A stretch of 26,531 bases of DNA from Ophiothrix spiculata. Taxonomy: Eukaryota > Echinodermata > Ophiuroidea > Amphilepidida > Ophiotrichidae. The DNA is taken from assembly GCA_000969725.1 (NCBI GenBank), contig JXSR01S015957.1. One strand, 5' to 3'. Positions 1 through 10,408 of this stretch are shown here, in pieces. Under the pieces are notes generated by a model that did no database searches, was not told where the DNA came from, and saw only the letters and a list, made by a program, of their open reading frames with translations. The position numbers and the translations under genes were made by a program. Every line of letters begins with the position of its first letter. Positions within the stretch are counted from its first letter, which is position 1.

Positions 1-416
1 AATTTGGCCTGTGGATTTACCCACTCAATGGTGGAAATATAGGAATGGTCTATTGGGATTTTAGACCTGGATATAGCCTTTTTAATAAGATACATATTTT
101 TAGAAATGTATTTTGACCATTTTTTCTCTCATTATTCCTTTATCTTCTGCATTGACTATAAGATGGCAGAGGTGAGATTTGCATGACTCAGTTATCTTTG
201 TCATTATTATTTTTGTTGCAATTTTGTTTTGCTATAATTCAGTTGTTTTGTTTGAATTATTAGCATACTGGTTTCAATTCTCTTGTAAATTAATTTTGTA
301 CTTATGAATAAGCAATATATAGTAAAAGTTCCAAAAAGGGTGTAGTGGCCAATTGGTTCAAATTTAAACCTGTTTTTTAATTGTATATTCTTTCATTATC
401 TCAGAACTACCTAGTT
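1..416. other. Non-coding, nothing recognised
   Basis: AT-rich sequence with no convincing exon, RNA gene or repeat. An ATGGCAGAG followed by GTGAGA near 163 looks like a start plus donor, but it has no supporting domain or signal peptide. Confidence 0.5.
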
Positions 417-447
417 GACCGATAGATAGACCGATAGATAGATAGAC
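417..447. repeat. GATA microsatellite
   Basis: Short imperfect run of GATA units interrupted by GACC (GACCGATAGATAGACC then three more GATA-type units). Likely a simple-sequence repeat with no inferred function. Confidence 0.75.
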
Positions 448-827
448 ATGATCATGGTTAGATAAACCCAGGCACTGCGTGCATGGGTTAACAAACAGGG
501 TATAAATAAAAGACAAAACTGACAAAATGGACAGTTTACCTAGGGAGCAAAACCCCATTTTAGGGGTAAAGCTGCAACGAGAAATTATTTTAATGTGTCC
601 ATCTATTTGGGTTCAATGGACCATAGGTAACAACACTAGGGTGGACACAAAATCAGCCACCTGCATGGGACCCTGCAGGAGGGGGGTAAAAGTCATGGCA
701 GGGGGCAAACTTTTCAAAATTTGTCAAATTTTGTTTTAAACCATTCTAACATGTTCCTCTTATCATAAGGAAGCAGAAAATGTATACTTTGACCCATATC
801 TGATGAAGGGTTTGTGAGATATAAACG

Positions 828-1224
828 AAAACATGAAAGGTGATTACAGGGGTCACATGTTTGGCCTATGGGAGTCAAAAATTTTAAAAGTGTCTGATTT
901 TGTTCAAAATGGTCTCAAATTGTTCGTCTTGCAAAACTGTCTACATAAAGTAATATTTTCCAACATCTTCGATCAATCGTTTCTATGGTATCAAGAAAAA
1001 AACATTATTTCCAATTGGTGCAAATACATGAAATAACAAAAACTTTATATCGACCTGTAAGCATAGCAATGGTTGATCGTAGACGTTTGAAAAAAATATT
1101 ACTTTGTACAGACAGTTTTGCAAGACGATCAATTTGAGACTATTCTGAATAAAATTGGACACTTTTAAAATTTTCGACTCCCATAGACCCATCTCTTGAC
1201 CCTTGATTTGACCTTTCATGTTTT
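828..1224. mobile_element. Foldback (long inverted-repeat) element, about 400 bp
   Basis: The left arm (from AACATGAAAGGT at 830) and the reverse complement of the right arm (ending ACCTTTCATGTT) match through most of the element. Shared blocks include CTATGGGAGTC, AAAATTTTAAAAGTGTC, GTCTCAAATTG, CGTCTTGCAAAACTGTCT and AAAGTAATATTTT. The loop lies around 985-1055. This is the layout of a foldback MITE. No coding capacity and no confident target-site duplication were seen. The short open frames here on both strands are the two arms read in opposite directions. Confidence 0.8.
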
Positions 1225-2460
1225 GGTAGTACGATAGATCCGGTTGAGCGATTTTGAAATGTCTATTTGTATGTAAAAGTATAGTAAAGTCTGAACTTAA
1301 ACGTCCCATATCTCATCAAGGAAGCACATTTTTCTATGTTGATATTTTATGGTTTAAAAGTATAGATTTTGTATTAACAAGTTTGTGTATGATTTTTATA
1401 TTGATTTTAACCATTTTCTATAGGCCCTATTTAAAACAAAACAATGTTCAAAAAATGCTTCTTTGAAGTCATTTTTTTTTTTGCTAACGGGCTTTCGTGC
1501 ATGGGTTACTGAGCCGGTGGCTCTCTGGTTTATTTATATTCCTTGTTTTTCCATTTCCTTGTTTTCCATTTGTTCTTTTTTTTTCTCTTCACATTTTTGA
1601 CTTTGACCCTGTCTCTCCCCTTCCGTTGTACACTACTGAATACCTCATAGCAATATATAATTTGATTTTGTTGTCATACTTGTCATTTTTGTTTATATTT
1701 GCACAATTCTAGGAAGAATGATTATCAGTTTGTTTTGTGTCAATTTGTGCTGAAATTCTTTTTATCTGTATTCTTATAATTGTAGGTTTTTCTTTTAAAT
1801 TATTTTTTGTTGTACTGCTATATGAATTACAATTAGTCTAATCTCATAATTCACTATCTTAGTCTGAATTGACCCAAATTTATCTAAATATTGCATCAAT
1901 TGTTGAATATGTCTTTTAGAAAGAAAAGTAGTCAAATTTGAAAAACAAAATGAATTAAGCTGGTACAGAGTTGAAACAAATGAAATTAAATTTGACTCTT
2001 TATGGTTATTATTTTTGCCTGAGACAAGGAGGAAGAGGTAAGATGCATGTAACAAATGTCTCCCTGTAAATAATGTGAGAAATTCCCAAATGATTATCCC
2101 TTATCAATGTGGCGCATTCATGCACATTTTGAGCAACAGTTTGATTTAGGTTGTTTTTGGTGTTGTTACATCTTTTGATACACACAAATAAAAATGATGA
2201 ATATGTTCGAATCATTTTGCTAATTATGATCAGTATGCATGTAGTACCTTTGGTCTTGGGCACACAGAGCCATGAGAAGCATTTAACTCAAGGGGAACAA
2301 TGTTTACAGAATAGACACCTTCATATAACAAAATGTGATATATGTGTGTGGATTAAAACCAACATGTGTGTTACAACTAAAAACAATGATTAAGTTGAAC
2401 TGTAATTAAATGTAAAAATTTAGACACATACTACAACTTTGAAGTTATTTGTATAGGAGT
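1225..2460. other. Non-coding, nothing recognised
   Basis: AT-rich, with a T-rich stretch near 1470-1600. The open frames here encode low-complexity hydrophobic or random peptides with no motif or splice context. Confidence 0.5.
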
Positions 2461-2793
2461 GAGCGGACCTATGACATAAAAATAACTCGTGTTGGACTTA
2501 GTGCACGGTGAAAACAATCAATAATTCAACCAGGCATCCCTTCATTTTCTTTATTTTTAGTGAGAAGGAAATCTGTGAAATGATGAGCTGTTTGTCATTT
2601 TTTTGTGGTTTGAATACTACACATTTCATATGATTTTGGACTCGAGAAATATTTTGAAATTTTGCTAAAATCAATCGAAGTTTCCGCGAGCCAGCATTTT
2701 GTTCATTGGGTTGAATAGGAAGTTGGCAATTGTTTTCACCGCACTATTTGGACAAACATCCCGGATGTAAACAAAACGCCCTGATGTCCGCTC
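2461..2793 (+). mobile_element. MITE family A, copy 1
   Basis: About 333 bp, bounded by GAGCGGAC (2461) and its exact reverse complement GTCCGCTC (ending 2793). Inside these is a longer imperfect inverted repeat: TTGGACTTAGTGCACGGTG then AAAACAAT on the left, ATTGTTTTCACCGCACTA then TTTGGAC on the right. Two further copies occur at 4641-4990 (same strand) and 10899-11051 (opposite strand, internally truncated). Non-autonomous, no open frame of note. Confidence 0.8.
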
Positions 2794-4640
2794 CTGCCTA
2801 TTCGATTATTGACAATAATTGAACTTTAAAGTTCAAATATTCTCAACAGTAATAGCTGTCAATACACATATTTGTTGCGATGTACCCAACAACATTGCAC
2901 TCAAGAGGAGATTTTCAGACCAGCTTGTTTTTATTGTTGTTGATCTTGTGGTTACATTAGAATTAATGTTTTGATAGTTATCCTCACATGCACACCCCTT
3001 ATATGGTGAAACTTACTGTAAAGCATTGGAATCTAAATGGTTGACAGGGGTGAGAATTTGGGGATGCCAATGTGTAATACTTTGAACATACAAAAGCTCT
3101 TTAACATGTTTAAACTCTAAAAGGTCTAGAGTTTGAGATTTTTTTTTCAAAATGCTCCAGCAACATGAATTGGCCAGCTAGGATTATCCAAAAAAATGTA
3201 TGTCAACTTGAATTATGTTATTTGTTTGTTGTATTTATGAGTCATGTTATTGTCTCTTGAGTGACCTTGAAGATGGTATCTTATATGTTATTCTATGAAA
3301 CAAACAATGTATGTCATATTCCACAATCAAAACTTAAGACCTTGTGTATGTCAGTTTGAATTAATCTGTGATAATTTAGAAAAGTATATTCAAGGCCCAG
3401 GGGAGGGGTACTCAAATTTGGTTTGGTAGGGACATGCCTCTGCAAAATTTGAAAAGCCACCCATCCAAATACCAGTTTTTAAGAAAAAAACGGACCCTTC
3501 CATATACTAAATTTCTTAAATTTTGAGTCGGATGTATTCAAAACTTGTTTTTTCCCAAACTTGCACTATTTTATACCAGAGAGGTATTTTATACCAGATA
3601 ACGCAATTCTTATTAAGTGCAAACACATCAGAAGACATCTCAGTGCGCTGTACATTATTATTACGCTGTTATTAGGAAATCGTCACAACCATATCATCTA
3701 AACTAGATCGTAATCTTAAGACGCTGACCTATCGGAATTTAGATTGTAAGTTCTGCTGTCTGAAGGCCATAGCCCTACTGCTTGAAAAACATACTACTTA
3801 ATGTCTGTCCAGACTTTACAAACAGACGGCCTCTAATTAATCATTTTATCAGCAAAAACTTGACTGGCTGGCTACCTATGTTGTCTTCCCTGATACAGAC
3901 TGTTTTGTTCTTTGTTGTATAGACATTTGAGATCCTGTTCACATGTGTGGTGTTCTTTCCAAATGGTAATTTGAATTGTATTTTAATGATTGCATGTATA
4001 TTCCAAAATAACTTGAATCTTATTGTCATGTGTACCTCCATTGTATGTTACTCCCTCCCATTCAGCCATGGTTCTATTATAAAACCATCTGCAATACTAT
4101 GCATGATTTCCTTGTTTGTGTATGTTTGCATGTTTATGAATGACACATTGACCTGATAATAAGTGACTCCCATTTTTTCTCATCATGTTTTTATCCATTG
4201 TGTGCATGAATTGAAAAAGATATCCCACATACTCCTTCCCATTGAAACTAACTTATTTGGTAAAGCAAATATATTTGTGTGAAAATGATACACTATGTGC
4301 TACAATTTTGAGTTGTCCAACACTCATAGCCATTAAAGATTGACAACTCAGATTTCAGCACTATTGCATTTTTGTATAATTTCTCATGTAAAGAGCTTAT
4401 ATTAATCTTCATCATGCATGATATCAATTTTGGATTTGTCAACCAATCATAACCAAATGAAAAATAATTACTTGCCTTCCAGTTATAATTCCACTAACAT
4501 TAACTGATGTATGCAATGCATGATGTCAATGCAATCCATTTGCCTGTGCCATTTTTAATTCTTTTTTGAGCCATCAAGCACTTTTTTTTATTACCTGAAA
4601 ATACCTGTGAAAATGGATACTGTAAGGCTGTATAGCCGAA
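2794..4640. other. Non-coding, mostly unrecognised
   Basis: No exon found. GAACTTTAAAGTTC (2821-2834) is a short perfect palindrome. The GGGGAGGGGTACTCAAATTTGG region at about 3400-3560 looks like a decayed interspersed repeat because of its atypical G-rich start, but no second copy lies in this window. The AT-rich remainder shows nothing I can support. Confidence 0.45.
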
Positions 4641-4990
4641 AGCAGACCTATATACATAATACGCAGCACAATGATCTAAAAATAACTTGCGTTGGACTTC
4701 GTGCGCGGCGAAAACAATCAATACTTTAGCCAGGCATCCCATTATTTTCTTTCTTTTTTAGAAAGAAGGAAAGCTGTGAAATGATGAGCTGTTTGTCATC
4801 TTGTTGTAATTTGAATACCACACATCTCACATGATTGTGGAATCAAAAAAATATTTCGAAAATTTGCTGAAATCAATGAAACTTTCTCTGAGAGCCGGCA
4901 TTTTCTCCATAGAGTTTAATGGGAAGTCGGCAATTGTTTTCACCGCGCTAATTTGACTAAGGTCACTGATGTAATCAAGACGCCCGGATA
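4641..4990 (+). mobile_element. MITE family A, copy 2
   Basis: Diverged copy of the 2461-2793 element in the same orientation. Shared blocks include TGTGAAATGATGAGCTGTTT, CAGGCATCCC, GGCAATTGTTTTCACCGC and ATCAAGACGCCCGGAT. A short insertion near 4651-4675 separates the outer end from the rest. The internal inverted repeat (GTTGGACTTCGTGCGCGG then CGAAAACAATC, against GATTGTTTTCACCGCGCTAA-type sequence on the right) is retained. Confidence 0.8.
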
Positions 4991-5404
4991 AAAATGAGAG
5001 CATATGTTGCTTATGTGAGCAAACACGTATTGCATGTATGGTAAAAGTCATTGTGATAAAACTGTGCATGTCAATTTACAATACTTGTCTGCTCAAAGTT
5101 GAATGTCATTTCCCTTGTAATATATTCAGATCCTATAGATTTCCATTGTTAAATACTTTATGGATTCTTGAATGCTCATAAAAGATTGATGGAAAAGGAT
5201 TAGTTTTTGCATATTATATCATAAGTATTCTCATCAGGGAAAGGATCACCAAACCTTAACCTGAAATATAATGGCATGCATATGGCTGCTATAAAATAAA
5301 GCATGCTCAACTTCCAAGTCTGGTTATTTATATATGCAAATATATATTCAATATGCAAGCCAAGTCGTAATTTTACTCAAAGCTGCATTTTTTTACATTT
5401 TCAG
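4991..5404. other. Intron 3' part before the first recognised exon
   Basis: No gene seen. The last bases (TTTTTTACATTTTCAG ending at 5404) form a good polypyrimidine tract and AG acceptor for the first EGF exon. A phase-1 exon must lie further upstream, but none was recognised in 1-5404. Confidence 0.6.
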
Positions 5405-5530
5405 ATAATGGTACATGTGGATCTAATAACGGAGGCTGTGCCCAGACATGTGTCAACACAGATGGAGGTTATTACTGTCAATGTGACCCTGGATATATTA
5501 CTGACCCAAATAGGCCTGCCAACTGCATAG
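5405..5530 (+). CDS. Exon a: EGF-like domain (EGF-A position)
   Basis: A 126-nt symmetric phase 1-1 exon with acceptor TTTTCAG and donor GTAAGG. It encodes one complete six-cysteine EGF domain (DNGTCGSNNGGCAQTC, then VNTDGGYYCQC and DPGYITDP, ending NCI). The C-x-N-x4-Y-x-C-x-C pattern (CVNTDGGYYCQC) matches the Asp/Asn beta-hydroxylation site of EGF domains. The N-terminal residues lack the acidic calcium-binding consensus, as in LDLR EGF-A. Position just before a calcium-binding EGF and a propeller fits that module. In LDLR the corresponding domain is extracellular and binds PCSK9; no such function is claimed here. Confidence 0.92.
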   Translation: MMVHVDLITEAVPRHVSTQMEVITVNVTLDILLTQIGLPTA

Positions 5531-5547
5531 GTAAGGCTTAAAAGCAT

Positions 5548-6205
5548 TTGGATGAGGTTTGGAAACATTTAATGTTTCAGCTAGGTCTGGCTAACTGTAT
5601 AGATAAAGCTGATAATAAGTTATGGTTTTATGACCTAAATGACAGATGTTATATTGCATTTTTGTCAGATGAGATTCAACTATTTCAGGAACTACTGCTT
5701 GGAGTAAAGAGGTCTGTCGCCGAAGTAGGTCTTGAAATAAAAGCTGGCAAAAGCAAGTTAATGTCCTCCAACCCCAAGATCAAGATTACTTTAAAAAACA
5801 CCAATGGTGCAAATTGAAGTGAATAGACTCACCATCTGGTATACACTGTATGCAGCACCCAAGAAGGAACTTTCGCACAGGGGGCCAACAGCTTCATGTG
5901 ACTTCTGAACCACAGAGCAATTAGAGTAATTCTTGCCCAAGGAAACAAGGATACATGGTCTGACCTGGACCGATAATTCCAAATATCTTTCAAACCACTG
6001 AAAAGAACACCGAAGTCAGGAAGTCTTCTGTATGGTGAGCATGCAACAGTGCATTGTCAAAATTTTGGAAGTCTTCTCTCACAAGGGTGTTTAAGACACA
6101 CTTTTTCTCTGCAACAGTGGAATCAGTCCTACTCCAAGGACTCCACTCTTACCTTCAAGATTACAAAAAGTTTGATGGCATGTACAACAGACTATTGAGA
6201 TCCCA
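5548..6205 (+). pseudogene. Decayed non-LTR retrotransposon reverse-transcriptase fragment
   Basis: Two stretches keep clear RT homology. At about 5670-5790 the peptide contains EIQLFQELLLGVKRSVAEVG followed by LEIKAGKSKLMS, the region after the catalytic box (normally ADD, here degraded to LSDE) and the G-L-x-I-N-x-x-K-T-K motif of RT. At about 6013-6198 another frame reads NTEVRKSSVW, stop, ACNSALSKFWKSSL, then KTHFFSATVESVLL and FDGMYNRLLR. This is the thumb-region signature (WKS...LK-R-FxATVESVLLYG...LDG-Y-RMLR) of RTE/CR1-like endonuclease-RT elements. Stops and frame changes show it is dead. The original enzyme would copy its RNA at a nicked target; this copy encodes nothing. The clade is inferred. 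Confidence 0.85.
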
Positions 6206-6230
6206 ACCCTAACCCTAAACCCTCACCCTA
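6203..6230. repeat. Interstitial telomere-like CCCTAA repeats
   Basis: Degenerate run of CCCAACCCTAACCCTAAACC then CTCACCCTAA directly after the RT fragment. CCCTAA is the complement of the TTAGGG metazoan telomere repeat. Only about four to five units are present, some altered. Confidence 0.7.
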
Positions 6231-6407
6231 AAAATTTGTATGGGACCTAAGGTATACTTGGTCCCGTGATTGTTTTGAGCTTGGAGGATGTTTAAGTTAA
6301 GTGTTACTAGCACTAGCAGCTTATTAGATTTTTATTCCATAGCAGATGCAAAGAAAACACTGTGTAAAATTGCAAACAGACACTTTGATCTTTCTGTCTA
6401 TCCACAG

Positions 6408-6539
6408 ATTTTGATGACTGTGCTACCAACCCTTGTTCTCAAGTGTGCTATAATTTGAAAGGAGATTATAACTGTGCTTGTGCTGATGGCTTCAGGGAGG
6501 ATGCGAACAGACCTGGACAGGGCATCTGTATTAGTGATG
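6408..6539 (+). CDS. Exon b: calcium-binding-type EGF domain (EGF-B position)
   Basis: A 132-nt symmetric phase 1-1 exon with acceptor CTATCCACAG and donor GTATGT. It encodes [25 protein letters not shown], then [19 protein letters not shown], a complete six-cysteine EGF. D-x-D-D-C plus C-x-N-x4-Y-x-C matches the calcium-binding EGF consensus and the beta-hydroxylation site. In the LDLR family this EGF packs against the propeller, and calcium makes the EGF pair rigid. The 3' half of this exon and its donor have been copied four more times downstream in the intron. Confidence 0.94.
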
Positions 6540-6626
6540 GTATGTTAAGCCAAATCAATTATTTGTTTCCTGTAATATGTTTTACAAATTTGTGAAGGAT
6601 TAATTCAATCTTGATTGATACCTATA

Positions 6627-7230
6627 ACTGTGCTTGTGCTGATGGCTTCAGGGAAGACGCCAACAGACCTAGGCAGGGTGTCTGTATTAGCAATGTATGT
6701 TGAGCCAAGTTATTTGTTTCTGGTAACATGTTTTATGAATTTGGGAAGGATTAATTAAATCTTAATTGATACCTATAACTGTGCTTGTGCTGATGGCTTC
6801 AGGGAGGATGCGAACAGACCCGGGCAGGGTGTCTGTATTAGCGATGGTATGTTGAGCCAAATCAATTAAATGTTTCTGGTAATGTATTTTAAAAATTTGG
6901 GAAGGATTAATTAAATCTTAATTGATACTTATAAATGTGCTTGTGCTGGTGGCTTCAGGGAGGATGCCAATAGACCTGGTCAGGGCTTCTGTATTAGTGA
7001 TGGTATGTTGAGACAAATCAATTATTTGTTTCCGGTAACATGTTTTAAAAATTTGGGAAGGTTAAATCTTAATTTATACCTATGACTGTGCTTGTGCTGG
7101 TGGCTTCAGGGAGGATGCCAACAGACCTGGCCAGGGCATCTGTATTAGTGAAGGTATGTTGAGCCAGTGCAATTATTTGTTTCCGGTAACATGTTTTAAA
7201 ATTTTGGGAAGGATTAATTAAATTTCAATT
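6627..7230 (+). repeat. Four tandem partial copies of exon b 3' end plus its 5' splice site
   Basis: The segment from the codons for YNCAC to the end of exon b, with the donor and about 80 nt of intron, recurs from 6627, 6778, 6934 and 7085 after the parental 6471. Spacing is 156, 151, 156 and 151. Copies retain the frame for [21 protein letters not shown] peptide with a few substitutions (for example GQGVCIS, CACAGGF). Copies 3-5 keep GGTATGTTGAG at the donor; copy 2 has lost one base there. None carries the 5' half of the exon, its first three cysteines or a splice acceptor. They are therefore pseudo-exon ends in an intron, not alternative exons. Shared flanking AAATTTGGGAAGGATTAAT marks the unit's intronic part. 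Confidence 0.9.
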
Positions 7231-7946
7231 TACTAGAAAATGTTATGCTGTAACAATTTTTGGATGGAAGGAAGGGAAAATATATTGTTTTAGCAAAACA
7301 GTTAATTGCTTAGAAACCCCCTTTATTATGAATTTTCAACTCTAATTTTTTTTGAAACAACATATTCAAAGCAACAAAAATGACTACTTCTTCTGAAAAC
7401 TTTAAGCTTTGTCCTTTTTCAAAAAACTCTAAAACTAACTGTATATATTCAGAATTTATGATTAGTGATTATGTTAAAGACATCAAAATCATATGGGAGA
7501 TTAGGGACATTGAAGAAGTATTTTTTTTAAAAAGAACATGTTATTTTAATTGAAACAACACCTTTGTGAATACCACTCAACATCCACAAGTGATGTGTGA
7601 GCCACTGCGGCAAAAGGATGCACTTGTCAGCTCGTACATGTTGCTCATTGTAGCATATCTGATGTATACACCTAGCCCACATATGTTTTTGAAGATCCAC
7701 AAGTGATGTTGTGGTCTATCAAAAGTTGTCATGGAGCCAAAGCAAAACCAAGAGAAACTCCTTCACAGATCAACAAGCAAATTTATTCCAAAAATGGTCT
7801 GTAGAAAATGCAGATTTCTTCATTGCTTAAGTTTGAAATAAAATTAAAACTTTGCTGATGTTTTAAGAAAGCATAAATAGTTAAGTCTGAGAACAGTGCA
7901 GTTGGGACAACAAAACATTTTTTGTTATTTTTAATTCTAAACACAG
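7231..7946 (+). other. Rest of intron before the propeller; nothing recognised
   Basis: AT-rich. ATCCACAAGTGATGT occurs twice (about 7582 and 7695), a weak direct repeat. It ends in TTTTTAATTCTAAACACAG, the acceptor for the first propeller exon. Confidence 0.55.
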
Positions 7947-8072
7947 GTACAGAGTTTATTCTAATTGGTGCTGAAAAAGAGATCATCAAATACTACCCAA
8001 GAGACAACAGATTTCAGGATTTTATCAAGAATGAAGTTTTAATAGAAGGCATTGACTTCCACTTTGGTTTAG
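7947..8072 (+). CDS. Exon c: start of YWTD beta-propeller
   Basis: A 126-nt symmetric phase 1-1 exon with acceptor AAACACAG and donor GTAAGA. It reads GTEFILIGAEKEIIKYYPRD, NRFQDFIKNEV and LIEGIDFHFGL. The opening F-I-L-I-G-A-x-x-E-I-x-x-Y strand is the characteristic first strand of an LDLR class B propeller immediately after EGF-B (compare the FLL/LFFTN strand before the first YWTD motif in family members). The exon ends just before the first YWTD-like motif, which is in the next exon. Confidence 0.9.
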
Positions 8073-8471
8073 GTAAGATAAAAATGCTTTCATATTTTCT
8101 AAATCGGGGGTGCAAGATTTCTTGAAATTTCCATAAGTCAGGAAATTTTACTAAAAATATATTGTTTTCATGAAATTTAACACTGTATTAAAGAATGGAG
8201 AAGTGTTTTTCTAGAATATTTTTAGACATTTTTTGACATTTTGATTTCAGTGACTTGCATCCCTGCTTAAAATATTTGTTTATTTGTTTGCTACACTATT
8301 GTTTTTGTTGTTGACACTCAATCAGAAGAAAGCAGTAAACATACTGTAACAATAATTAGGAAACTGTTGATACTATTGGTGGACTCAACTTACAATGTTG
8401 TATTATTTGATACAAAGTCATTCTTATGAGTTTTATTCTTTCCTAACTCTTTCCCCTATCCATTCTTATAG
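8073..8471 (+). other. Intron c-d, containing a small MITE-like repeat
   Basis: GT-AG intron (GTAAGA ... TTCTTATAG). Its 5' part (8105-8272) is a repeat also found at 15940-16308. Confidence 0.8.
8105..8272 (+). mobile_element. MITE family D, copy 1
   Basis: Begins GGGGGTGCAAGATTTCTTG and ends GTGACTTGCATCCCTG, giving a short terminal inverted repeat (GGG-x-TGCAAG). The ATTTCAGTGACTTGCATCCC end and the AGGAAATTTTACT block recur in 15940-16308. Non-coding. Confidence 0.6.
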
Positions 8472-8610
8472 AAAGAGTATATTACGTAGATGGTGACAGA
8501 GGAGACCTCAAGGAAGCTCATAAAGATAATCAGGGTGATGAGGTTGCCAACAACTTGGGTATCGATAACCTTTATAGCCCTTACTATGTGGCTCTGGACT
8601 GGGTGGCAAA
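8472..8610 (+). CDS. Exon d: propeller blade with YYVD motif and RGD-containing loop
   Basis: A 139-nt phase 1-to-2 exon with acceptor TTCTTATAG and donor GTAAGT. It encodes ERVYYVDGDRGDLKEAHKDN, QGDEVANNLGIDNLYS and PYYVALDWVA. VYYVD is the first YWTD-type motif, and VALDWVA is the strand leading to the next. Between them the blade carries a longer, charged loop than usual, with the tripeptide RGD followed by L. DWVA continues across the intron into NNLYFTD, the typical LDLR class B junction. Confidence 0.92.
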
Positions 8611-8637
8611 GTAAGTTACAACCAAAGAAATTATAAA

Positions 8638-9002
8638 AAGAGAAGTGGTGCTCGTTGTCATTTTGCTTTGACCGGAGGGTAAATCCTATGGGATGGTGGC
8701 CGTCTTGGATTGTTGCTCATGGTGGGCGAGTTATTTTATTGTACCTCCAGCATTTTATGGCTTCACATGCCAAATTTCGAGAGTCTTCAAAACAGATTAA
8801 CTGGATAATCAGTGTACATTGATGACAGCAAGTTGCTATAGATGCTGCTTGAAACGCATGTGAAACAAAATGCACTCTGTATAATGCGCCAAGTACAGAT
8901 TTATGTGATCTGCCTGGGTATCTGTCCAATCTCCAAACATATCCCGAGGTACAATAACTTTGCTCCATGAGCAACACAAGATGGCAGCGAGCACTTTTTT
9001 CG
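8638..9002 (+). mobile_element. MITE family B, copy 1
   Basis: Long terminal inverted repeat: GTGCTCGTTGTCATTTTG then GTTGCTCATGG on the left, against CCATGAGCAACACAAGATGG then CAGCGAGCAC on the right. A second inverted block is GAGTTATTTTATTGTACCTC / GAGGTACAATAACT. The related copy at 20518-20924 shares both TIR blocks and the interior (GCCTGG, TTTCGAGAGTCTTC, TGAAACAAA). Confidence 0.85.
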
Positions 9003-9045
9003 ATATTAAGTTCTTTGATTACAATTTACTATGTATAGCTTTACC

Positions 9046-9440
9046 TATATCTATATATAGCAACCAGAATCTGTTACTAGATCCATAACATATCCCTTGT
9101 ATTCTACAAGATTGTGAATTGGTGTTTTTGTGTTGTGTTAGAGACTAGCAATGATTGATTGATTAGGAATTATGACCAAATCACTCTGTATTGATATATT
9201 TTATACATGAATGAATATTTCATGATTTGGGTATTATTTTTGGTTTATTTTGTTACTACCGCATGAACAAACTTTAAACCAAAATTCATTTGAATATTCA
9301 GCAGGATTTGGTATGTTATTATTATTATTCGAAAAATATGGGCTAATTTATTTCCCTGTGTGGTCATATTGGTTTATTTGCATTAATCAGCGGCTTGCTT
9401 TGTACTTCTAAGATTTATAAAGTATAATTATCTATAGCTA
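9046..9440 (+). mobile_element. MITE family C, copy 1
   Basis: Diverged copy of the 18891-19246 element. Shared blocks include TGTATTCTACAA, CAATGATTGATT, GACCAAATCACT, CATTTGAATATTCAGCA and GGTCATATTGGTTTAT. Its left end is degraded and lacks the GCAACAAGC TIR of the other copy. Confidence 0.75.
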
Positions 9441-10171
9441 TGAAAAATCATTAACTTTTTCTTATCTAAATCATAGAAAGATGAGGCAAAGCCTTTGGCA
9501 AAATTTCTGACCTCTACAGCTAAAACTATTATGCACAAGTGAAAAACCTGGCAAGGACAGAGTTTATTGACAGGCAACATGGAACAGCAAAAATAGTCAC
9601 AAAAGTGGTACAAAAGACTGTCATTTGTGCACCACATGTCTAAGCTATTTTATATTTTCCCCATCATTGTCGATGTCAGACATAAGAACAATTTATGACA
9701 CGTCGGTGTTTTGCATTTAAATATGGTCTTTACCACAAACCAAAAGGTACGATTCTCTTAACAGATATAAGTTGCATTCATCATAAAATCAGCAGTGATG
9801 ATACTTTGTTCTAATTACTTGGCCAAATAAGCATATTGGAGTAAAAGAGGCAATAAATACCAGGATTGGTATTGGTAGTGCTGTGATGATGTTGACTGAA
9901 CTATGAAGTTTCGACGGAATGTCTTTGGAGTAAAACAGAAACTAAAAAATACACACCACACAAGAGTTTTTATGGTCTGTCCACAATAAGTCTTAGATGA
10001 AGCATCATTGTCATAGTAGACATGAATTCTTCATACTTTCAGCTTAACTTTTTGTGGTTTGTCTCAGTGAAATAAGTACATGTAATATGTTTGAAGGATT
10101 TTTGTGACAAGGGGTCAGAATTTTGCATTGAAGATGCAAAATGGAAGTATGCATGTCGCTTCCTGAATTCA

Positions 10172-10408
10172 CACATAATCGTCATGTGAGTGCAAGAAAA
10201 TTGTATCTGCAATGGCTGCGTTATGTAATATTTCTTTTACGCCTTATTACTAGAACGTGAAAAATCTGTCAAAATTTTGCTCCCATATGTCGGTACTCTT
10301 GAAATGGTTCTTCAAGAACCATTTCACGAGCCACTGACCTGAGACATTATACGAAACATGACAGCTATTGCAAATACGACTTTCTTGCACTCACATGATG
10401 ATATACAG
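10172..10408. mobile_element. Foldback element with perfect central hairpin
   Basis: Outer arms contain CATGTGAGTGCAAGAAA (10183) and its reverse complement TTTCTTGCACTCACATG, followed inward by TGCAATGGCTG and TAGCTATTGCA. The centre is a perfect hairpin, GAAATGGTTCTT-C-AAGAACCATTTC, at 10301-10325. Confidence 0.75.

Larger units (their letters stand above)
5531..6407 (+). other. Intron between the two N-terminal EGF exons
   Basis: Bounded by GTAAGG and CTATCCACAG. Most of it is a decayed retrotransposon fragment (5548-6205) followed by telomere-like repeats (6203-6230). Confidence 0.85.

Noticed and set aside
120..190. ATGGCAGAG/GTGAGA as the gene's first exon
   Set aside because: No signal peptide is encoded, and nothing connects it in phase to the EGF exon.
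983..1309. 108-residue minus-strand open frame
   Set aside because: It lies across the arm of a foldback; the other arm gives a similar peptide (GLWESKILKVS) on the + strand. Structure, not a gene.
6627..7160. Copies of exon b as alternative EGF exons
   Set aside because: Each lacks the first half of the domain (first three cysteines) and any polypyrimidine tract with AG at its start, so none can be spliced in as an exon.
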